The notes: generated by a model not told the origin, from the sequence alone. Positions 8,297 to 18,230 are shown, numbered from the stretch's first letter. The stretch: DNA of 33,110 nt from Caldisericum sp. CG2_30_36_11 (GCA_001871575.1 MNXV01000070.1:1-33110); one strand, 5' to 3'. Made by a program: numbers and translations.

Positions 8297-9379
8297 TTGA
8301 TGAACAAATTTAGACAATATCAAATGATTGCTATACTGTCTGCTGTACTATTTGGAGTAAGCGCACCTCTTTCGAAACTTCTTTTAAGAGAAATTGACCC
8401 TATTCCACTTGCAGCGTTCTTATATATAGGAAGTGGTGCTGGTTTGTGGATTTTCCAGAGATTAGAGCGCCTCATAGCAAAACGAGAGCATGAAGAGGCT
8501 TCTCTTTCAAAAAAAGATATTCCTTGGCTTATTGGTGCCATATTATCGGGTGGTGTTATCGCACCCATTTTATTGATGTTCAGTTTGCGTATAACACCTG
8601 CTTCTACTGCATCTTTGCTTTTGAATTTTGAAAGTGTGGCTACTGCATTAATTGCAGGATTATTCTTTAGCGAGTACATAGGTAAGAGAGTTTGGATATC
8701 TATTTTATTGATTACTTTAGCAAGCATACTCCTTTCCTGGAATTTTACAGGCCAATGGGGATTATCCGTAGGTGCAATAGGAATTATCTTTGCATGTTTC
8801 TGCTGGGGAATAGATAACAATTTTACAAGAAATATCTCATCAAAAAATCCCTTTTCTATTGTTATAATAAAGGGATTTTCTGCAGGTTTATTTTCTTTGT
8901 CTTTAGCAATCCTGTTTAAAAATGTACTTCCAGGCTTAAAGATAATTTTGCTTTCGATGCTACTTGGCTGTTTCAGTTATGGTTTCAGTCTCGTGTTATT
9001 TGTGCTTGCGTTGAGAAATCTTGGAAACTCAAGGACAAGCGCATTTTTTGGAACTGCACCTTTTATAGGCGCAGCGCTATCTTTTATATTATTTAAAGAT
9101 AATCCGAACATTATGTTTATTATTTCACTGCCTTTAATGATCGTGGGTGCTGTTTTTTTATTAAAGGAAAAACATAGCCATAAACATTTTCATGAATATG
9201 TTGCCCATGTTCACATGCATAATCATAGAGATGGTCATCATAACCATCCCCATAAACCTGGAGAAGTACCAGAGAGTGGGTATCATTCACACTTTCATAT
9301 TCATGAACCATTAGAGCATGAGCATTCACATGTGCCTGATATACATCACAGGCACAGTCATACACCTCATAAAAAATAA
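8297..9379 (+). CDS. DMT/EamA-family transporter with His-rich C-terminal tail
   Basis: Ten-TM EamA-like protein followed by a ~68-residue tail with about two dozen His residues (HSHKHFHEYVAHVHMHNHRDGHHNHPHK...). Actual start probably ATG at 8300. Confidence 0.85.
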   Translation: MMNKFRQYQMIAILSAVLFGVSAPLSKLLLREIDPIPLAAFLYIGSGAGLWIFQRLERLIAKREHEEASLSKKDIPWLIGAILSGGVIAPILLMFSLRITPASTASLLLNFESVATALIAGLFFSEYIGKRVWISILLITLASILLSWNFTGQWGLSVGAIGIIFACFCWGIDNNFTRNISSKNPFSIVIIKGFSAGLFSLSLAILFKNVLPGLKIILLSMLLGCFSYGFSLVLFVLALRNLGNSRTSAFFGTAPFIGAALSFILFKDNPNIMFIISLPLMIVGAVFLLKEKHSHKHFHEYVAHVHMHNHRDGHHNHPHKPGEVPESGYHSHFHIHEPLEHEHSHVPDIHHRHSHTPHKK

Positions 9380-9435
9380 TTGCATTATCAGAAAATAACA
9401 GAGAAGAATGAAACTAATATAAATTGTAAAATTGA

Positions 9436-9465
9436 AATAGAGCTCAGTTTTGAGCCCTATTTTTT
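9436..9465. terminator. Bidirectional intrinsic terminator (DMT transporter / oppF)
   Basis: AATAGAGCTCAGTTTTGAGCCCTATTTTTT: AATAG/CTATT and GCTC/GAGC stems with one mismatch, T-run after; between convergent ORFs and overlapping the oppF stop. Confidence 0.65.
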
Positions 9466-10440
9466 ATAAAGGTGGCAGGCAACTGAATGACCTGCTTCAG
9501 TCTCTTCTAAAACTGGTTCTACTTCCTTGCAGATATCCATTGCATATTTGCAACGAGGTCTGAATCTACAACCTTTTGGAAGTTTGATATTGCTTGAAAT
9601 ATCTCCTTCAAGGAGTATTCTTTCTCTGCTTTTCTCGACCTTTGGGTCGGGTATTGGCACTGCGGAAATCAGTGCCTGTGTGTACGGATGTAATGGCTTT
9701 TTGTATATCTCTCCACTTGGTGCTATTTCCATTATTCTGCCGAGATACATAACAATAATTGAGTTGCTTATGTGTTTCACCATAGCAAGGTCGTGTGAAA
9801 TAAATAGATATGTAAGGTTAAATTTTTCTTGAAGGTCCTCGAAAGTATTTATTATCTGTGCCTGAATTGATACATCAAGTGCAGAAACAGGTTCATCAGC
9901 CACAATAAATTCTGGTTCAACAGCAAGTGCCCTTGCAAGTCCAATTCTCTGTCTCTGACCCCCTGAAAATTCATGAGGAAATCTTGTCAGGTGTTCTGGA
10001 TCAAGCCCCAGAAGATTAAGAATATACGTTGCTCTTTCCTTTCTCTCATTTGGCTTGTATAAATTATGAATCTCCATTGGTTCCTTAACAATGTCTTCAA
10101 CAGTAAGTCTCGGGTCAAGTGATGCATAGGGATCCTGGAATATCATTTGGAGTTTTCTTCTCACTTTTTTCATTTCGTTTTCATTGAGTTTTGCTATGTC
10201 TATTCCTTCAAATATAATGCTCCCGGCAGTTGGTTCGTAAAGTTTGATTATTGTTCTGCCTACTGTTGTTTTGCCGCTCCCTGTTTCTCCAACAAGGCCA
10301 ACGGTCTCTCCCTTTTTAACCTTAAAACTTATATCATCAACTGCTTTAACTGTATCTCCTACTGTGCTTGCGAAAAGCCCGCTTTTTATGGAGAAATATT
10401 TTTTCAGGCTTTGAACTTCAAGAATGATCTCGTTTTCCAT
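9457..10440 (-). CDS. oppF: Oligopeptide/dipeptide ABC transporter ATP-binding protein
   Basis: Walker A GETGSGKTT, signature FSGGQRQRIGLARAL, C-terminal oligo_HPY region GCRFRPRCKYAMDIC. Confidence 0.92.
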   Translation of the reverse strand: MENEIILEVQSLKKYFSIKSGLFASTVGDTVKAVDDISFKVKKGETVGLVGETGSGKTTVGRTIIKLYEPTAGSIIFEGIDIAKLNENEMKKVRRKLQMIFQDPYASLDPRLTVEDIVKEPMEIHNLYKPNERKERATYILNLLGLDPEHLTRFPHEFSGGQRQRIGLARALAVEPEFIVADEPVSALDVSIQAQIINTFEDLQEKFNLTYLFISHDLAMVKHISNSIIVMYLGRIMEIAPSGEIYKKPLHPYTQALISAVPIPDPKVEKSRERILLEGDISSNIKLPKGCRFRPRCKYAMDICKEVEPVLEETEAGHSVACHLYKK

Positions 10441-11450
10441 TATTCATCCCTTTTTACTTTTTGAGCCCTTTTATCAAGAAGCCAGCACATAGTCCTGTGT
10501 CCTTCTTCTGAGTTGAAGTAAGGGGGCCTTTCTTCAAAACAAATCTTCATTGCGTATGAACATCTCATGGCAAACGGGCAACCCTTTGGAGGAGACATTA
10601 GATCTGGTGGGAGTCCCTTAATTGTGGAGAGTCTTTCCTTTTCTTGTTCATCTACTCTTGGCACAGCACGGAGTAGTCCCCATGTATAAGGGTGTTTCGG
10701 GTTATCGAAAACCTGTCTGTCATTTCCCTCTTCGACAATCAAACCTGCATACATTACAATGATTCTGCTACATAGACCTGCAACGACTGCGAGGTTATGT
10801 GTAATAAGAATTATTGAAGAGTTAACCCTTGATTTTAAATCCTGAAGTAGATTTAAAATTTGTGCCTGGATTGTTACATCTACCGAAGTTGTTGGTTCGT
10901 CTGCGATAACAATCTTTGGCTCACAGGAAAGCGCAAGAGCAATCATTGCTCTCTGTCTCATGCCTCCACTCAACTGGTGCGGATACTGGTTAAATACATT
11001 TTCAGGAGATTTTATACGGACCATACTTAGAAGCTCAATGATCTTTTTCTTTGTCTCTTCTTTAGTTATGTTTTTATGTAGGATAAGCATTTCAGATAAC
11101 TGAAAACCAATAGTTAGTGCTGGATTAAGTGATGTCATAGGATCTTGAAATATCATTGATATTTTAGCGCCTCTTATCTTTCTCATCTCAGACTCAGATA
11201 ATTTGAGTAAATCAGTTCCATCTAAACTTACTTCTCCTGAAACGATTTTTCCGGGTGGATATGTGATGAGTCTCATAATTGATAGACCCGTTACAGTCTT
11301 TCCACATCCTGATTCTCCCACAATCCCAACTGCTTCTCCTGGATTTACGCTAAAATCGATTCCCCTCACTGCTTTAACGACGCCTGTATATGTGAAGAAT
11401 TCTGTTTTAAGATCTTTTACTCTAAGAACTGGTTCCATTTTTCCTCTCAT
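10440..11450 (-). CDS. oppD: Oligopeptide/dipeptide ABC transporter ATP-binding protein
   Basis: GESGCGKTVTGLSIMRL, LSGGMRQRAMIALAL, GCPFAMRCSYAMKIC. Confidence 0.92.
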   Translation of the reverse strand: MRGKMEPVLRVKDLKTEFFTYTGVVKAVRGIDFSVNPGEAVGIVGESGCGKTVTGLSIMRLITYPPGKIVSGEVSLDGTDLLKLSESEMRKIRGAKISMIFQDPMTSLNPALTIGFQLSEMLILHKNITKEETKKKIIELLSMVRIKSPENVFNQYPHQLSGGMRQRAMIALALSCEPKIVIADEPTTSVDVTIQAQILNLLQDLKSRVNSSIILITHNLAVVAGLCSRIIVMYAGLIVEEGNDRQVFDNPKHPYTWGLLRAVPRVDEQEKERLSTIKGLPPDLMSPPKGCPFAMRCSYAMKICFEERPPYFNSEEGHRTMCWLLDKRAQKVKRDE

Positions 11451-12364
11451 TATTTTCTTTGTCTCGGGTCGAGTGCATCTCGCAAACCGTCGCCGAGGAA
11501 GTTAAAAGATAGCATGGTGATAGAAATAAACAGTGCAGGGAAAAATAGAAGATTTGGATGTGATTGGAACGACCTTACACCGTCTGATGCAAGTACACCC
11601 CAGCTTGCTACTGGAGCTGATACACCCAATCCAATAAAGCTCAGAAATGCTTCAAAAAAGATTGCATTTGGAATTAGAAGAGTTGCAGTTACTATAATTG
11701 GACCGATTGCATTTGGGATGATGTGTCTTACGAGTATTCTTGTTCTTGATGCGCCAAGCGTTTTCGCAGCAAGCGTAAATTCCTGCTCTTTTAAACTTAA
11801 TGTTTGGCCTCTTACAATTCTTGCCATACCTACCCAGTAACCAATTCCAAGTGCTATAAAAATGTTTGTAAGCCCCGGTCCAAGCACAACCATGAGAAGA
11901 ATTACAATGAGGAGTATTGGGACGCCGTAGAGGATATCGACAAATCTCATCATTACGTTATCAACTTTGCCACCCATGAATCCTGAAATTCCACCATAAA
12001 GTACGCCTATAATCAAGTTTATGAAACTTGCAACAAAACCAACCGCAAGGGATATTCTTGCTCCGTATAGAACTCTTGTAAATACATCCCTTCCCAATTC
12101 ATCTGTCCCAAACCAGTGAGAGCCGGATATTGGTGCATAAACGTTATTGAGGTTTGTGGCATCATATTCATAAACGGAAACCATGGGGCCAAAAATAGCC
12201 AGAGCAATTAGGACAATTATTATATAGAGACCTATAAGAGCCAGTTTATTTTTTTTCAGTCTTCTCCATGCGTCTGCCCAGTATCCGATGCTTGGTCTTA
12301 TATATTCCTTTGCTTCAATCTCTTCAGTTTTTACAGGTTCAAAAAGTTCTTTTTCGTTGATCAT
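11450..12364 (-). CDS. oppC: Oligopeptide/dipeptide ABC transporter permease
   Basis: BPD_transp_1 permease with HWFGTDELGRDVFTRVLYGARISL and an EAA-like loop LGASRTRILVRHIIPN. Confidence 0.92.
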   Translation of the reverse strand: MINEKELFEPVKTEEIEAKEYIRPSIGYWADAWRRLKKNKLALIGLYIIIVLIALAIFGPMVSVYEYDATNLNNVYAPISGSHWFGTDELGRDVFTRVLYGARISLAVGFVASFINLIIGVLYGGISGFMGGKVDNVMMRFVDILYGVPILLIVILLMVVLGPGLTNIFIALGIGYWVGMARIVRGQTLSLKEQEFTLAAKTLGASRTRILVRHIIPNAIGPIIVTATLLIPNAIFFEAFLSFIGLGVSAPVASWGVLASDGVRSFQSHPNLLFFPALFISITMLSFNFLGDGLRDALDPRQRK

Positions 12365-13293
12365 TTTATTTTCTCCGTTGAATAGGTAATTCTTGGGTCA
12401 AGGAAGGCATAGATAATGTCAACGACAAAATTTGCAATGATTAGAAATGCAGCATAGAATACTGTAGTTCCTAGAATTACTGTATAATCTCTATCGTATA
12501 TGCTTGTTACATAATATCTCCCTAATCCGGGGATAAAGAAAAGTCTCTCTACAATAAAACTACCTGTGAATACTGCTGCAATCAGTGGGCCCAGATAAGT
12601 GACAACTGGAATTAGCGCATTTTTTAATGCATGTATTATCATAACTCTGTATTCTGATAGTCCCTTTGAACGAGCTGTTTTAATGTAATCCTGGTTTAAA
12701 ACATCGAGCATGCTCGACCTCATCAGTCTTGCTATATATGCAGTTGGGTACGCAGCAAGAGTAATAGCAGGTAGTATTATGTTATGCCATTCCCCCCAGC
12801 CTGCTACGCTGAGAAGATGTAACTTTAATCCAAATACGTACATAAAAAGCGTTGCAAGGATAAAATTAGGAATTGATATTCCGAGTATAGAAAAGAACAT
12901 TACAAAATTGTCCTGCCAGAAATTCTGTTTATATGCTGATATTATTCCTGCAGGAATTCCGAGCCCGAGTGAGATAAGTATCGCAACAAGTCCTAAAAGT
13001 GCAGACACAGGGAACCCCTTCCTCACGATATCATTTACAGTAAGTGCATCGTATCTGAATGAAGGTCCCAAATCACCTTTCATAAGGCTTATCATATAAT
13101 CCGCATATTGCTTCCAGAGAGGGTCATTAAAATGGTATTTTTGTTCAAGATTTTTGAGAACAGCATCCGGAACTGCTTTCTCTTTTGTAAAAGGACCGCC
13201 TGGAATTGCTTTAGCAAGGAAGAAGGTAATAGTTGCAATAATAAAGAGAGTGACTAACATTGCAATAACTCTTTGTATAACAAATTTTCTCAT
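12361..13293 (-). CDS. oppB: Oligopeptide/dipeptide ABC transporter permease
   Basis: Permease with N-terminal FVIQRVIAMLVTLFIIATITFFLAKAIPGGPF and GSFIVERLFFIPGLGRYYVTSIYDRDY. Confidence 0.92.
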   Translation of the reverse strand: MRKFVIQRVIAMLVTLFIIATITFFLAKAIPGGPFTKEKAVPDAVLKNLEQKYHFNDPLWKQYADYMISLMKGDLGPSFRYDALTVNDIVRKGFPVSALLGLVAILISLGLGIPAGIISAYKQNFWQDNFVMFFSILGISIPNFILATLFMYVFGLKLHLLSVAGWGEWHNIILPAITLAAYPTAYIARLMRSSMLDVLNQDYIKTARSKGLSEYRVMIIHALKNALIPVVTYLGPLIAAVFTGSFIVERLFFIPGLGRYYVTSIYDRDYTVILGTTVFYAAFLIIANFVVDIIYAFLDPRITYSTEKIK

Positions 13294-13312
13294 TTGTTAA
13301 TCCTCCAGTGGA

Positions 13313-13344
13313 AGCCATGCCCCGATATTAACAGAGGCATGGCT
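13313..13344. promoter_or_regulatory. Intercistronic stem-loop between oppA and oppB
   Basis: Perfect 9-bp inverted repeat AGCCATGCC (13313-13321) / GGCATGGCT (13336-13344) with no U-tract on the minus strand. Confidence 0.7.
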
Positions 13345-13353
13345 CTTTTCGAG

Positions 13354-14955
13354 TTAATGTTTTTCGATATAAGCTTCCTTGAAGTCTGTGTAACCGAGTG
13401 CTGATGTATAGTAACCTTTTATGTAAGGTTTTATAAGTTCAGGCCTTGTATAGAAGTAAATTGGGCCAATCGGCATTTCGGCCATAAGGATTGTTTCAGC
13501 TTTGTGCATTGCATCCATTCTTGCTGCCTGGTCACCGGTTGATTTTGCTATTCTTACATACTCATCGTACTGTGTGTTGCTCCAGCCAGTGTCGTTATTT
13601 CCGCCGCCTGTAACCCACATATCAATGAATGTCATAGGGTCAGTATAATCGCCAATCCAGCCTGCTCTTGCTACATCATAATTCAAATTATTTCTGTTAT
13701 CAAGATAAACCTTCCACTCCTGGTTTGTAAGTGTGCAGTTTATGCCAAGAGTTTCTTTCCACATTCTTTGTATTGCTTCAGCAATTGTCTTGTGTCTTTC
13801 ATTTGTGTTATAAAGAAGGACGAAAGTAGGGAAGCCTTTTCCGTCAGGATAACCTGCCTCAGCAAGCAGTTTCTTTGCTTCGTCAGGATCATATGCTTTG
13901 AAGAAATCCCCACCAACTTTTCTGAAGTCACTTCCAGGCGTTGCATCTGGAACACCTGGTGGGACATAAGCAGTTGCGGGAAGTTCTCCTGACTTTGTGA
14001 TGTTCTTAACGATTGCTTCTCTATCAATTGCAAACATAAGTGCTTTTCTCACTCTTATATCGTCGAATGGCTTCTTTGTTACATTGAAAAGGTAGTAGTA
14101 TGTCCCGAGGTATGGATTTACAGTTAGTTTACCCTCTGCCTTAAGCCTGTCAAGTTCTGCCGGAGGCGGGTTAGGTCCCCAATCAATTTCTCCATTTTCA
14201 AACATCAACATTTCGGTAGTATTTTCCTCGACCATTGAGAAGACAATCTTGGTGAGTTTTACCTTGCCTTTATCCCAGTAGTTTGGATTATTTACCATCT
14301 CAATTGTGTGGTTATGGTCCCACAAGGTCAGCTTAAAAGACCCATTGCTTACATAATTGTCAGCAGATTTTGCCCAGTCAGGATTTGATTGGTCGAGTTT
14401 TTTGTTTATCGGAAGGTATGTGGTGAATGAAAGAAGTGAAGTAAAGTAAGGAGTAGGTGCTTCAAGAGTTACTTCGAGTGTTTTGTCGTCAAGAGCTTTT
14501 ACGCCAACTTCATCTGCATTTGTTAACTCACCTGAATTATATTTTTCACCGTTTTTTATGTAGTATAGCTGATATGAATATTCTGATGCTATTTCCGGGC
14601 TCAGAGCTGTTTTCCATGCATATTCAAAGTCGCCTGCTGTAAGTGGTTCTCCGTTTGACCATTTTGTGTCTTTCAGTTTAAATGTCCATACAAGACCATC
14701 TGTAGAAACAGTGTAACTTTCTGCAACAGAAGGTACAATCTGTCCCTGGTTATCATACCTCATAAGACCATCGAACAGGTTCAAAAGCATCGTGAACTCA
14801 GGAATACCTGTTGCTTTCCTTGGATCAAAGTACTGTGGTTCAGCGCCTACGTTGTACTTTAACACCATTTCTTCAACTGGTGCAGCTTTCTTACATCCTG
14901 CAAAAGTTCCCAGCATTGCTACCACTAACATAAGAATTGTTAGTTTTTTTAACAT
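13354..14955 (-). CDS. oppA: Oligopeptide-binding lipoprotein (SBP_bac_5 family)
   Basis: Lipoprotein signal LGTFAGCKK; LKYNVGAEPQYFDPRKATG, FDDIRVRKALMFAIDREAIVKN typical of SBP_bac_5. Confidence 0.92.
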   Translation of the reverse strand: MLKKLTILMLVVAMLGTFAGCKKAAPVEEMVLKYNVGAEPQYFDPRKATGIPEFTMLLNLFDGLMRYDNQGQIVPSVAESYTVSTDGLVWTFKLKDTKWSNGEPLTAGDFEYAWKTALSPEIASEYSYQLYYIKNGEKYNSGELTNADEVGVKALDDKTLEVTLEAPTPYFTSLLSFTTYLPINKKLDQSNPDWAKSADNYVSNGSFKLTLWDHNHTIEMVNNPNYWDKGKVKLTKIVFSMVEENTTEMLMFENGEIDWGPNPPPAELDRLKAEGKLTVNPYLGTYYYLFNVTKKPFDDIRVRKALMFAIDREAIVKNITKSGELPATAYVPPGVPDATPGSDFRKVGGDFFKAYDPDEAKKLLAEAGYPDGKGFPTFVLLYNTNERHKTIAEAIQRMWKETLGINCTLTNQEWKVYLDNRNNLNYDVARAGWIGDYTDPMTFIDMWVTGGGNNDTGWSNTQYDEYVRIAKSTGDQAARMDAMHKAETILMAEMPIGPIYFYTRPELIKPYIKGYYTSALGYTDFKEAYIEKH

Positions 14956-15100
14956 ACTAACCTCCTTTAAAAAATTTTATGCCATTTGAGGCATAATTAA
15001 AAACTTGCTGTTATTTAATCCAGCAATTATATTTTACTCTAAAAAATTTTTTCTACAAAAAATATAACAATCATAGGATTATCAAATATCTCATAATTTT

Positions 15101-15751
15101 TTAGCTTAAAAATGGATTTAATTCCTTCTCCTCCTTAATTTTGCTTGTTCCTCCATGTCCCGGTAGTACGATTGTTTCATCCTGTAGGACAAGAAGTTTT
15201 TTCTTTATCGAAGTAATCATTTCCTCAAATGCATTGCTGTACTCCTTTGCAATACCAACGCTTCCTGTAAAGAGTGTGTCACCTGAAAATATAAATCCCT
15301 CTCCCTTAAGAGAAATACTGCCTTTTGTATGCCCAGGCGTGTGAATTACTTTTAATTTTATTTTTCCTATCTTTATTTCATCGCCTTCATTTATTGTCAT
15401 GTTGCAATCTGGAGAAATTACCGGTTCTCCAAAGAAATTTGAACCATTTTTTACAGAGTCATTTAATTTTTCTTTATCAAGAGGATGAATAATAATTTTT
15501 GCATTCTTAAATTCTTCTTTAAGTGTTCTATTTCCAATTATATGGTCAAAATGTCCATGTGTGTTTATAATATATTTTAACTCTCCTAGCTCTTTGATCT
15601 TTTCAATTATCTCTATATCCTCATCTTTGTTAGCATTTGCAGGGTCAACGACGCAGACGCTTTTCGAGTCTTCAAATACGTAAGTGTTTGTTTTAAGTGA
15701 CCCGAACGTATAAATATAAATGCTTAGACCCTGGATGTCTTTCTTTTCCAT
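15101..15751 (-). CDS. MBL-fold (glyoxalase II-like) metal hydrolase
   Basis: Metal motif THGHFDH, HTPGHTKGS, FSGDTLF, VLPGHGG. Confidence 0.88.
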   Translation of the reverse strand: MEKKDIQGLSIYIYTFGSLKTNTYVFEDSKSVCVVDPANANKDEDIEIIEKIKELGELKYIINTHGHFDHIIGNRTLKEEFKNAKIIIHPLDKEKLNDSVKNGSNFFGEPVISPDCNMTINEGDEIKIGKIKLKVIHTPGHTKGSISLKGEGFIFSGDTLFTGSVGIAKEYSNAFEEMITSIKKKLLVLQDETIVLPGHGGTSKIKEEKELNPFLS

Positions 15752-15801
15752 TTTATATTATATAGATTTATAATAGTATGTATAATTAATAGAGGTGATT
15801 G

Positions 15802-17571
15802 ATGGATAACTCTTTCCTTAGTTCTATCTTTACACGCGGAAAGCTTTATATACAGCTTCTACAGTCATTAACTGTTATTATTACAGCGGCATTTATTCTT
15901 ACACAAACCTTTATCACCAGAGTTCTTTTTAATCTTGAGGAGTCGGTTAAAAAACAAATTTTTTTGGGCATATTCTTTGGGCTAATTTCAATCACAGGGA
16001 CATACCTCGGGGTAAATATTAATGATGCAATTGCAAATGTGAGGGATATCGGTGCTATAACAGGTGGTCTTTTTGGTGGGCCTCTTGTGGGTGCTATTGC
16101 TGGACTAATGGGTGGAGTGCATCGTGCATCTTTGGGAGGGTTCACCGCGAATTCATGTGCTCTCGCAACTATAATAAATGGTGTTGCCGCCGGGTTTCTT
16201 TATAGATTGAGAAGAGGAAAGATTTTTTCACCACTTGCAGGGTTTTTTTTCGCAGCAGCAGCGGAATCCTGCCATATGCTTCTCGTTCTTCTTATTACAG
16301 AGCCATTTAATCAGGCACTTGCTCTTGTGCGGCAAGTAAGCGGTCCGATGATCCTTACAAATGCAGTTGGTGTAGGGCTTTTCCTTCTTGTAATACAAGT
16401 ATCAATGAGAGAAAGGGAATTGGTTTCAGCGATTACTGCTGAAACTGTGCTCAAGATTACAGAAAAAACACTGCCCGTTTTAAGCAAAGGGCTTACAACG
16501 GAAACCGCAGACATAGCAGCTAAAATTATTTTGAAATATACAAATCTTGATGCAGTTGGCATTACAGACAGGAATAAGATTCTTGCATTTAGAGGGCTTG
16601 GGGAAGACCATCATATAGCAAATGGCTCGTTCAGGACATCTTCCACAAAAAGAGTTTTGAAATCAGGAGAAATTGCATTTTTAAGAAACAAAAGTGATAT
16701 AGATTGTGAAGAAAAGAGTTGTCCTCTTGGTTCAGGTGTAGTAGTTCCTATGAAAAGCGCAGATGAAGAAATTTTTGGTGCCCTCAAACTTTATAGAAGA
16801 CATAGCGACGCAATGAGTCCTTTTGACATCGAAATTGCAAAAGGACTTGCAACAATTCTTACTACACAGATCGAATTAAACCAGATAGAAGAAGAAAAAA
16901 AGCTAAGAATCGTATCCCAGTTGAAAGCTCTTCAGGCCTATGTAAATCCACACTTTCTTTTCAATGCTCTTAATACTATTTCGTATATCGTAAGGCAGGA
17001 TCCAGAAAGAGGGAGACACCTCATACAAAAACTCAGTTATATCCTAAGAGAGACGATCTATAGAGTTTCAGACCTTGTAGATTTAAAAGAGGAGATTTGT
17101 CTTGTTAAGTCATATCTTGAGATAGAAAAAGAAAGGTTTGGGGAGTGCCTTGAATATGAATTTCATATTGACGATAAACTTCTTGATGTAAAAATCCCGT
17201 CATTTACCTTGCAACCAATCGTTGAAAACTCAGTTAAGCACGGTTATTCCACGGATATAAGGAAGATAAAGATAGATATTTCCGCATATTTAAAGTTAAA
17301 TATGCTTTATTTTGTAGTATCTGATACAGGGAGAGGAATCCCAAAAGATAAATTGAAGGATTTACTTCAGGGCTGTGATAAAAATTCAATCGGCATTAAA
17401 AATGTTTTTGAAAGGTTAAAGAATCTTTATGGATTGAAAGCTGTGTTTAAGGTGAAGAGTGTTCCGGGCAAGGGAACGAGAGTTGTAATTGCAATACCAA
17501 TAGAAGGAGTGAAAGATTGGCTATTAGAACAGTTATCGTTGACGACGAAAAACCTTCAAGAGAAGAGATAA
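15802..17571 (+). CDS. LytS/YehU(BtsS)-type sensor histidine kinase
   Basis: N-terminal 5TM-Lyt-like domain, GAF-like region, His_kinase motif QLKALQAYVNPHFLFNALNTISYIVRQ, ATPase motifs VENSVKHG, DTGRGIPKD. Confidence 0.92.
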   Translation: MDNSFLSSIFTRGKLYIQLLQSLTVIITAAFILTQTFITRVLFNLEESVKKQIFLGIFFGLISITGTYLGVNINDAIANVRDIGAITGGLFGGPLVGAIAGLMGGVHRASLGGFTANSCALATIINGVAAGFLYRLRRGKIFSPLAGFFFAAAAESCHMLLVLLITEPFNQALALVRQVSGPMILTNAVGVGLFLLVIQVSMRERELVSAITAETVLKITEKTLPVLSKGLTTETADIAAKIILKYTNLDAVGITDRNKILAFRGLGEDHHIANGSFRTSSTKRVLKSGEIAFLRNKSDIDCEEKSCPLGSGVVVPMKSADEEIFGALKLYRRHSDAMSPFDIEIAKGLATILTTQIELNQIEEEKKLRIVSQLKALQAYVNPHFLFNALNTISYIVRQDPERGRHLIQKLSYILRETIYRVSDLVDLKEEICLVKSYLEIEKERFGECLEYEFHIDDKLLDVKIPSFTLQPIVENSVKHGYSTDIRKIKIDISAYLKLNMLYFVVSDTGRGIPKDKLKDLLQGCDKNSIGIKNVFERLKNLYGLKAVFKVKSVPGKGTRVVIAIPIEGVKDWLLEQLSLTTKNLQEKR

Positions 17572-18230
17572 AACTTTTTTTAAAGAGGTTTCCAAATTTT
17601 GAGCTTTCAGGTGAATTTGATAATGCATTTGACGCACTGAGTTTTATGGTATCCACAACTGTTGATGTTGCCTTTTTTGATATCAATATGCCTGGTTTTG
17701 ATGGAATTCGTCTTGCAGAAGTTCTAAAGGGTACCGAGAATTCCCCTGTTATCGTATTCGTGACCGCGTATTCAGAACATGCGGTAAAGGCATTTGAAGT
17801 TGATGCCGTTGACTATATCCTCAAGCCCATTGACGAGGGGCGTTTTGTAAAAACCCTTGCAAAGATAAGCTCAAAAGTAAAAGGGAAGACACCGCCTAAC
17901 CTTAATTTTGTGGTTTGCGAATTTCAGGGAGAGTTAATACTGCTTAAACCGGAGGACGTTCAATACTTTTATGTGGAAAAGGGAAAATTATTTGTAAGGA
18001 AGAAAAGCGAATCACTCCCGGTAAAAGGCATGAATCTTCAAAACGCTGAAAAAAGATTTGTTTCTCAAAACTTTTTCAGAATAAATAAGGAATATATAAT
18101 AAATTTATCTAAAGTGTCCAAAATTATACCATGGTTTAAGGGAAAATATCTTATTCAGATGGAAAATGGAGATAAACTTCCTCTTTCGCCGCACCATCAG
18201 AAAGAATTCAGAGATAGATTTCGCTTTTGA
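17517..18230 (+). CDS. LytTR-family response regulator
   Basis: Receiver domain (TVIVDDEKPSREEI, FFDINMPGFDG, VTAYSEHAVKAFEVDAVDYILKPI) and C-terminal LytTR domain (FFRINKEYIINLSKVSKI...SPHHQKEFRDRF). TTG start preceded by AGGAG. Confidence 0.92.
   Translation: MAIRTVIVDDEKPSREEIKLFLKRFPNFELSGEFDNAFDALSFMVSTTVDVAFFDINMPGFDGIRLAEVLKGTENSPVIVFVTAYSEHAVKAFEVDAVDYILKPIDEGRFVKTLAKISSKVKGKTPPNLNFVVCEFQGELILLKPEDVQYFYVEKGKLFVRKKSESLPVKGMNLQNAEKRFVSQNFFRINKEYIINLSKVSKIIPWFKGKYLIQMENGDKLPLSPHHQKEFRDRFRF

Noticed and set aside
9120-9365. Antisense ORF (81 aa) opposite the DMT His-rich tail
   Set aside because: It is a low-complexity by-product of CAT/CAC repeats (antisense ATG/GTG) and has no SD or family signature.
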